Part shown: positions 60,371 through 64,000 of the stretch, one piece after another | Layout: every line of letters starts with the position of its first letter | Numbering within the stretch: position 1 is the first letter of the stretch | Assembly: GCF_017916475.1 (NCBI RefSeq) | Contig: NZ_JAFMTB010000001.1 | Coordinates: 1,888,043-1,952,042, forward strand | Reading direction: 5' to 3' | Source of the DNA: Patulibacter sp. SYSU D01012 | Lineage (GTDB): Bacteria > Actinomycetota > Thermoleophilia > Solirubrobacterales > Solirubrobacteraceae | Length of the DNA: 64,000 nt | The notes under the pieces: generated by a model | Database searches by the model: none | What the model was told of the DNA's origin: nothing | The model's input: the letters and a program-made list of their open reading frames with translations, nothing else | Position numbers and translations under genes: made by a program

Positions 60371-60402
60371 CGGGCGGAAACGGCGGCGGAAAGGGCGATC
60401 AC
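60367..60402 (-). CDS. Candidate leaderless 11-codon upstream ORF of rsgA
   Basis: GTG 60402 lies seven bases after TAGGCT (60410-60415, minus strand). It opens an 11-codon frame (MIALSAAVSAR) ending in TGA that overlaps the rsgA ATG as ATGA. This would let leaderless initiation feed re-initiation at rsgA. It is a prediction from spacing; the peptide itself may have no function. Confidence 0.42.
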   Translation of the reverse strand: MIALSAAVSAR

Positions 60403-60409
60403 GGCCCCA

Positions 60410-60415
60410 AGCCTA
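60410..60415 (-). promoter_or_regulatory. -10 hexamer for rsgA transcript
   Basis: TAGGCT on the minus strand ends seven bases before GTG 60402, not before the rsgA ATG, which lies 39 bases downstream of the hexamer. Confidence 0.5.
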
Positions 60416-60466
60416 CGCGCTCGCCCGGCGCCCGGCAGGCAGCCGACACGCCCCGGAGCGCTTCGC

Positions 60467-60472
60467 TATATT
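60467..60472 (+). promoter_or_regulatory. -10 hexamer for tRNA-Gly
   Basis: TATATT ends 13 bases before the 5' end of tRNA-Gly, consistent with a short 5' leader removed by RNase P. Confidence 0.6.
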
Positions 60473-60485
60473 CCTCCGGGCCAGC

Positions 60486-60559
60486 GCGGATGTAGCTCAG
60501 TTGGCTAGAGCGTCTGCTTGCCATGCAGAAGGTCGTGGGTTCGAGTCCCATCATCCGCT
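60486..60559 (+). tRNA. tRNA-Gly (anticodon GCC)
   Basis: A complete 74-base cloverleaf without encoded CCA. The acceptor GCGGATG pairs with CATCCGC, discriminator T; the D arm is GCTC/GAGC; the anticodon stem TCTGC/GCAGA encloses TTGCCAT with GCC at 60520-60522; the T arm is GTGGG/CCCAT with TTCGAGT. The T73 discriminator is typical of glycine. Confidence 0.95.
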
Positions 60560-60570
60560 CCTAGGAGACC

Positions 60571-60598
60571 GAAGGCCCCGTCGAACGACGGGGCCTTC
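60571..60598 (+). terminator. Intrinsic terminator after tRNA-Gly
   Basis: GAAGGCCCCGTC and GACGGGGCCTTC form a perfect 12-bp stem with a GAAC loop, flanked by GAGAC/GTCTC. It is the clearest terminator in the window, 11 bases after the tRNA. Confidence 0.85.
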
Positions 60599-60691
60599 GT
60601 CGTCTCGGGTGCGCCCCGGCCCGCGCCCGTGGCACGTCCGCGGCGCGCCGGGAGCCTGCGCGTCCACCGGAGCGGCACGGACGGCGCGACC

Positions 60692-60697
60692 TATGAT
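60692..60697 (+). promoter_or_regulatory. -10 hexamer for the DUF4917-like gene
   Basis: TATGAT ends ten bases before ATG 60708. Confidence 0.5.
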
Positions 60698-60707
60698 CGG
60701 ACCGAGC

Positions 60708-61739
60708 ATGGGGCACGCACTGGACGGCTCGTTGGCCACGTGGTCGGCGCTCGAGGACGAGCACGAGTGGAGGACCCTCCTGGTCGGCAACGGCCTGAGC
60801 ATGCACCTGTGCGCCGACTTCGGCTACACGAGCCTGTTCGACGAGGCGTGCGAGGCCGGGCGGCTCGATCCGACGGAGCAGGCCCTCTTCGCGGCGATCG
60901 ACACCGAGAACTTCGAGCTCGTCCTCGCCGCGCTCTCCTCGGCGATCCTCGTCGCTGACGCCATCGGGGACGCCTCCGAGCATCTCCTCGAGTTCTACGG
61001 GCGCGTGCAGGACTCCCTCGGGGCGGCCGTGCGCGGGGTGCATCCGCCGCTCGGCCGGTTCCCGCTCGAGGCACGCCGTGGACTGCGCGAGGTGCTCCGG
61101 TCGTACCGCCGGGTGTTCACGACGAGCTACGACCTGGGGATCTACTGGGCCGCAGCCTCGGGCACCGCGGAGGAGGGGCCGACCTTCGACGGGTTCAAGG
61201 ACCGGCTCTGGTCGAACGGCCGCGCCGAGTTCGACCCCCGGAACGCGGACGTGGTGGGGGACACCTCGTCGACGCAGACGTTCTACCTCCACGGCGCCCT
61301 GCACCTGGTCGTCGACGCTGCGGGGGTGACGCGCAAGCTGACCAACCGTCGGCGCAGCATCCTGGACCAGTTCGGCAAACCGATCGCGGGGGAGCCGACG
61401 GCACGTCCGCTCCTGGTGACCGAGGGCGACTGGGCCGACAAGCTCGAAGCCATCCACGGGAACGACTACCTGCTCCACTGCCTGCGGGAGCTCCGTCGGG
61501 ACACCGGCCCCGTCGTCGTGTTCGGCCACAGCCTCAGCCCGCAGGACGAGCACCTGGCGCGGGCCCTCAACCGTCACGCGGGGCGCTGCATCGCGGTCGG
61601 GATCCGGGACAAGGGGCCGGCGCAGAACCGGGCGCGGCAGCGGGAGCTGGCGAACGCCCTCCCCGACGTCGACCTCTTCTTCTTCGAGAGCGCGACGCAC
61701 CCCCTGAGCGATCCGGCGTTCACGATGACCGACAGCTGA
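60708..61739 (+). CDS. DUF4917/SIR2-like protein
   Basis: A 343-residue cytoplasmic protein that fits the DUF4917 family, a relative of the SIR2 NAD-binding fold. Landmarks in family order are LLVGNGLSMHL (Gly-rich nucleotide loop), the Asn/Phe helix IDTENFELVLAAL, VFTTSYDLGIYWAA, FYLHGALHLVVDAAG, LLVTEGDWADKLEAI and VVVFGHSLSPQDEHLARAL. SIR2-fold proteins of this kind sometimes act in phage defence by depleting NAD; DUF4917 itself is uncharacterised, so this is inference. It follows tRNA-Gly and a terminator, and stands alone except for an Imm63-like gene 102 bases downstream. ATG 60708 is preferred for its promoter. Confidence 0.68.
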   Translation: MGHALDGSLATWSALEDEHEWRTLLVGNGLSMHLCADFGYTSLFDEACEAGRLDPTEQALFAAIDTENFELVLAALSSAILVADAIGDASEHLLEFYGRVQDSLGAAVRGVHPPLGRFPLEARRGLREVLRSYRRVFTTSYDLGIYWAAASGTAEEGPTFDGFKDRLWSNGRAEFDPRNADVVGDTSSTQTFYLHGALHLVVDAAGVTRKLTNRRRSILDQFGKPIAGEPTARPLLVTEGDWADKLEAIHGNDYLLHCLRELRRDTGPVVVFGHSLSPQDEHLARALNRHAGRCIAVGIRDKGPAQNRARQRELANALPDVDLFFFESATHPLSDPAFTMTDS

Positions 61740-61828
61740 GCCTCGACGATCGGTCGACGGCTCGCGCGGCCGGCGCCCCCGCCGCCGAACATCGGCCGAA
61801 TCCCCTCAAGTTCCGCGGGGAGCGGCGC

Positions 61829-61834
61829 TACTGT
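61829..61834 (+). promoter_or_regulatory. -10 hexamer, leaderless start of the Imm63-like gene
   Basis: TACTGT is followed by seven C residues and GTG 61842. Confidence 0.6.
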
Positions 61835-61841
61835 CCCCCCC

Positions 61842-62258
61842 GTGGCCCTTCCGGCAGCCAACCCGCTCCTCGCGCAGCTCGCCGGCGGCGTCCTGGACCT
61901 GGCGAACATGATCGGCGCGCCGCTGAAGACGCTGCCGACGTTCGGGTACATCGTGAACGGCGCGTACCCGTGCGTGCTGCACTTCGAGGACCGGTGGATC
62001 TGGACGATCCGCGACCGCGGGGTCGAGCTCGAGCGGCGCGAGACCACGGACGTGCAGGAGGTCCTGTACTGGATCTTCGAGGACGTCACGCGCCAGATGG
62101 CCACGGACTGGGAGATCGCCAACCGCGACGAGCACGGCGATCCGCGCGTGGCCTGGGTCGGCAAGCAGCTCGAGCTGCTCGAGCAGATCACGCCGCGATG
62201 GGCGCAGCGCTTCCGCGAGGAGCGCCGCGGCTGGCTCGACGGCCTGAACCTGGACTGA
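61842..62258 (+). CDS. Imm63-like immunity protein
   Basis: A 138-residue soluble protein. The middle segment VLHFEDRWIWTIRDRGVELERRET, then DVQEVLYWIFEDVTRQMATDWEIANR and QLELLEQITPRWAQRFREE resembles Imm63 family immunity proteins of polymorphic toxin systems, which share the YWIF and W..R features. The family match is from memory of the pattern and is moderate. No toxin gene with a matching layout lies next to it, so it may be an orphan protecting against competitors. Start GTG 61842 is a leaderless-type start. It converges with the C45 gene six bases away. Confidence 0.55.
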   Translation: MALPAANPLLAQLAGGVLDLANMIGAPLKTLPTFGYIVNGAYPCVLHFEDRWIWTIRDRGVELERRETTDVQEVLYWIFEDVTRQMATDWEIANRDEHGDPRVAWVGKQLELLEQITPRWAQRFREERRGWLDGLNLD

Positions 62259-62264
62259 CCCGGC

Positions 62265-63350
62265 TCAGACCGCGATCGGCGCGGCGGACCGCTCGGCGGC
62301 CGCGCACGGCCCGCCCTCCTGCAGCACCAGCTCGCCGGCCGCCAGGTCCAGCGACGCGGTCACGAGCGTCTGCCAGCGTTCGCCGCGCGGCGCCCCGGGA
62401 TCGGGGTGGCAGCACAGCGGGCTCGCGTCGCGGTGGTCGAGCATCGCCGTCGCCCGGGCCGTCAGGTCGTCCGCCGCCCGCAGCGCGTCGGCGCGCAGCC
62501 GCAGCTCGTCCAGGCGCCCGAGGCTGCCGGGATCGGTCGGCGCGTGCCGCTCGCCGCGCGCCAGCTCGGGGTCGAGGAAGTGGTTGGTGTGGACGAGCAC
62601 GCCGTCGTCGTCCGGGCCCAGCACCGCCAGGCCGGCGGGGGAGAGCTCGAGCCCCCGCACGGCGCCGCGGGTGCCGTCGAACGTCACGACGGTCAGGATC
62701 GTCGACGCCGAGACGGCGGCGGAGCGGGCGATCGCCTCGGCCTCGTCGAGCGTCGTGGCCTCGTCGAGGATCCGCCGCGCCACCACGTGCACCGGCACCC
62801 CCGTCTCGCCGCCGTCGGCCGCGTGGCCCAGGATGTTGAAGTGCAGGCCCAGCCCGGCCGAGCTGACGCCGATCTTGCCGACGATGCCCAGCTCGGTGAA
62901 GAGGCGCACCCGGTGACCGGGCCGCGGCTCGATGCGGGCCGCCAGCAGCCCGTCCGCCAGGTGGTCGTGCCAGTCCCACGTCTGGATCGTCCGCGGCGCC
63001 GTACCCGTCCCGCCGAGCGCGACGAACGTCGAGCACTCCGCCCGGCTCGCGGCCCCGACGGCGGCGAGCACCTCGGTGCGCCCGTTCAGCGCGCCCAGCT
63101 GCCACGCCGCCAGGCCGCTGCCGTCGGCCACGCCGCCGATCTCGGCGGCCAGCGCGGGCGCCCACGCCTGCGTGCGCTCCAGCGCCTCGCCGCCGACCTG
63201 GCGGATCGTCGCGGGCGTGGCGCCGGACGCGAGGAACAGCTCCTCGTAGCCCGCCCACTGCCGGGCGAGCGGCCCGGCGAACGCGGCGCCGAGCGCCCGG
63301 CCGCGGGCGTGGGGATCGTGCTCGGCGGACGCGAAGACGGGGATGCTCAT
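62265..63350 (-). CDS. C45-family autoproteolytic acyltransferase/hydrolase
   Basis: A 361-residue Ntn-hydrolase of the acyl-CoA:6-aminopenicillanate acyltransferase (C45) family. The nucleophile, exposed by self-cleavage, is the Cys in RAECSTFVALGGTG (about residue 105). Other markers are GALNGRTEV, TWDWHDHL, GLGLHFNIL, VHTNHFLDPEL, LDHRDASPLCCHPD and the closing GGPCAA. Members hydrolyse or transfer amides; substrates range from penicillins to signalling or detoxification amides, and nothing here specifies one. It overlaps the TetR gene by four bases and is presumably controlled by it. Confidence 0.87.
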   Translation of the reverse strand: MSIPVFASAEHDPHARGRALGAAFAGPLARQWAGYEELFLASGATPATIRQVGGEALERTQAWAPALAAEIGGVADGSGLAAWQLGALNGRTEVLAAVGAASRAECSTFVALGGTGTAPRTIQTWDWHDHLADGLLAARIEPRPGHRVRLFTELGIVGKIGVSSAGLGLHFNILGHAADGGETGVPVHVVARRILDEATTLDEAEAIARSAAVSASTILTVVTFDGTRGAVRGLELSPAGLAVLGPDDDGVLVHTNHFLDPELARGERHAPTDPGSLGRLDELRLRADALRAADDLTARATAMLDHRDASPLCCHPDPGAPRGERWQTLVTASLDLAAGELVLQEGGPCAAAERSAAPIAV

Positions 63351-63961
63351 GCGCGCACCGCCGCCAGGTCGCAGCCCGTCGCGACGCTCGCGTAGTCGAG
63401 CATCAGCCCGATCGCCTCCTCGCGGTCGAAGCTGACCCCGGTCAGGACGTGGAAGGCGAACGAGTCCTCCAGCCCGACCAGGTGGTGGGCGATCGTGGCC
63501 GCCGGCCGCGCGAGGGTGAAGACCCCCAGGCCGGCGCCCGTGGCGAGCACCGACTCGTACAGGGGGACGTGGCGGTCGTACTGCAGCTTCCACATCCGCC
63601 GGTACGTCGGGTTGCGGCGGGCCAGGCCCGTGAACTCGTAGAGCAGCGCGTAGAGCTCGTCGTCGGGGGACTCGGCGATCCCGTACTCGATGATCCGCAC
63701 GAGGCGCTCGGCCGGGTCGTCGAGCCGCTCGACGAGCTTCCAGCGCTCGGTCGAGAAGCGGGCCGTCGCCTCGTCCTGCACCTGCTGGAGCAGGTCGTCG
63801 AGGGCCGGGAAGTAGTACGTGATCGAGCCGGGGGAGAGGCCGGCCTGCTGCGCGATGTCCCGGACGCCGACGTTCTCCAGGCCGTGCTCGACGATCGAGC
63901 GCCGCGCAGCCTCGACGATCTGCTGTCGACGCTGCGTCTGGATGCGGGACGGACGGGCCAT
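63347..63961 (-). CDS. TetR-family transcriptional regulator
   Basis: A 204-residue repressor. The N-terminal HTH is visible as RRQQIVEAARRSIVEHGLEN and VRDIAQQAGLSPGSITYYFP, followed by the helical ligand-binding C-terminal domain (LLYEFTGLARRNPTYRRMWK, TIAHHLVGLEDSFAFHVL), like the BetI/TetR_C_6 group. ATG 63961 is chosen over ATG 63973 since 63973 overlaps the TAGGAT hexamer. It precedes and overlaps the C45 gene, making an autoregulated two-gene operon likely. Confidence 0.9.
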   Translation of the reverse strand: MARPSRIQTQRRQQIVEAARRSIVEHGLENVGVRDIAQQAGLSPGSITYYFPALDDLLQQVQDEATARFSTERWKLVERLDDPAERLVRIIEYGIAESPDDELYALLYEFTGLARRNPTYRRMWKLQYDRHVPLYESVLATGAGLGVFTLARPAATIAHHLVGLEDSFAFHVLTGVSFDREEAIGLMLDYASVATGCDLAAVRA

Positions 63962-63971
63962 GGTCCTGCGC

Positions 63972-63977
63972 ATCCTA
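63972..63977 (-). promoter_or_regulatory. -10 hexamer for the TetR-C45 operon
   Basis: TAGGAT on the minus strand ends ten bases before ATG 63961. The sequence before it runs off the window. Confidence 0.45.
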
Positions 63978-64000
63978 GGGACGCGCGCCCTCGATCGCGA

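Noticed and set aside
60486-60559. tRNA-Gly 3' end as an attachment site with a duplicated downstream copy
   Set aside because: I could not find a second copy of the T-arm/acceptor sequence within the remaining 3.4 kb.
61740-61841. Toxin gene partner of the Imm63-like protein
   Set aside because: The gap is 102 bases, and neither the DUF4917-like nor the C45 protein has a polymorphic-toxin layout.

Overview
The window is GC-rich chromosomal DNA from an actinobacterium. Gene content points to the Thermoleophilia/Solirubrobacterales side of the phylum: an actinobacterial housekeeping backbone, a Gly/Asn-rich beta-roll secreted protein, a WhiG-type sigma factor, and zinc-binding (CxxC) forms of ribosomal proteins L28 and L32. 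The taxonomic placement is inference; no rRNA gene is present.

The backbone reads priA (partial) .. def-fmt-rsmB .. rpe .. ribD-ribE-ribBA-ribH, rpmB-fakA-recG-rsmD-coaD, sepIVA-yceD-rpmF-plsX-acpP-rnc-smc-ftsY, nfeD-SPFH, ffh-rpsP-khpA-rimM-trmD-rplS-lepB-rnhB-yraN, comM-dprA-thiD, ilvD, an acyltransferase-like/epimerase-like pair, an L,D-transpeptidase, a Xer recombinase, whiG, a zinc-finger protein, rsgA and tRNA-Gly(GCC). These genes cover ribosome production and maturation, protein export, chromosome segregation, phospholipid and riboflavin synthesis.

Accessory blocks interrupt the order usual in actinobacteria. 0.76-5.5 kb (between priA and def): WYL regulator, VOC and YdeI-like proteins, a LysR DNA-binding domain without an effector domain, and a DrrAB-like ABC exporter. 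8.6-11.2 kb (between rsmB and rpe): a double zinc ribbon, a LysR regulator and a two-subunit CoA-transferase. 12.0-21.8 kb (between rpe and ribD): an ABC/FtsX exporter, the beta-roll protein, and a surface-polysaccharide group (flippase, methyltransferase, membrane GT2, GT-C-like protein). 60.7-64 kb (after tRNA-Gly and its terminator): a DUF4917/SIR2-like protein, an Imm63-like protein, a C45 acyltransferase/hydrolase and a TetR regulator.

The main regulatory observation is start-site architecture. Many genes have a TANNNT hexamer ending 6-8 bases before an ATG or GTG, so transcription should begin at or next to the start codon (leaderless mRNA). Others have a 9-12 base gap and at most a few leader bases. 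Four ribosomal-protein promoters share a pyrimidine-rich initiator with CTT eight to ten bases after the hexamer. Two unlinked promoters (3110 and 25473) share a 17-bp palindrome placed exactly 10 bp upstream of the hexamer.

Other points: the RNase III homologue lacks two of the four catalytic metal ligands; rsgA is preceded by an apparent leaderless 11-codon ORF coupled by ATGA; PlsX and a PlsC-like protein have altered signature motifs. No stretch longer than about 300 bases is free of genes; the largest gaps (3004-3266, 19947-20172, 5499-5706) hold promoters or nothing recognisable. I saw no CRISPR array, insertion sequence, prophage or riboswitch of a known class.
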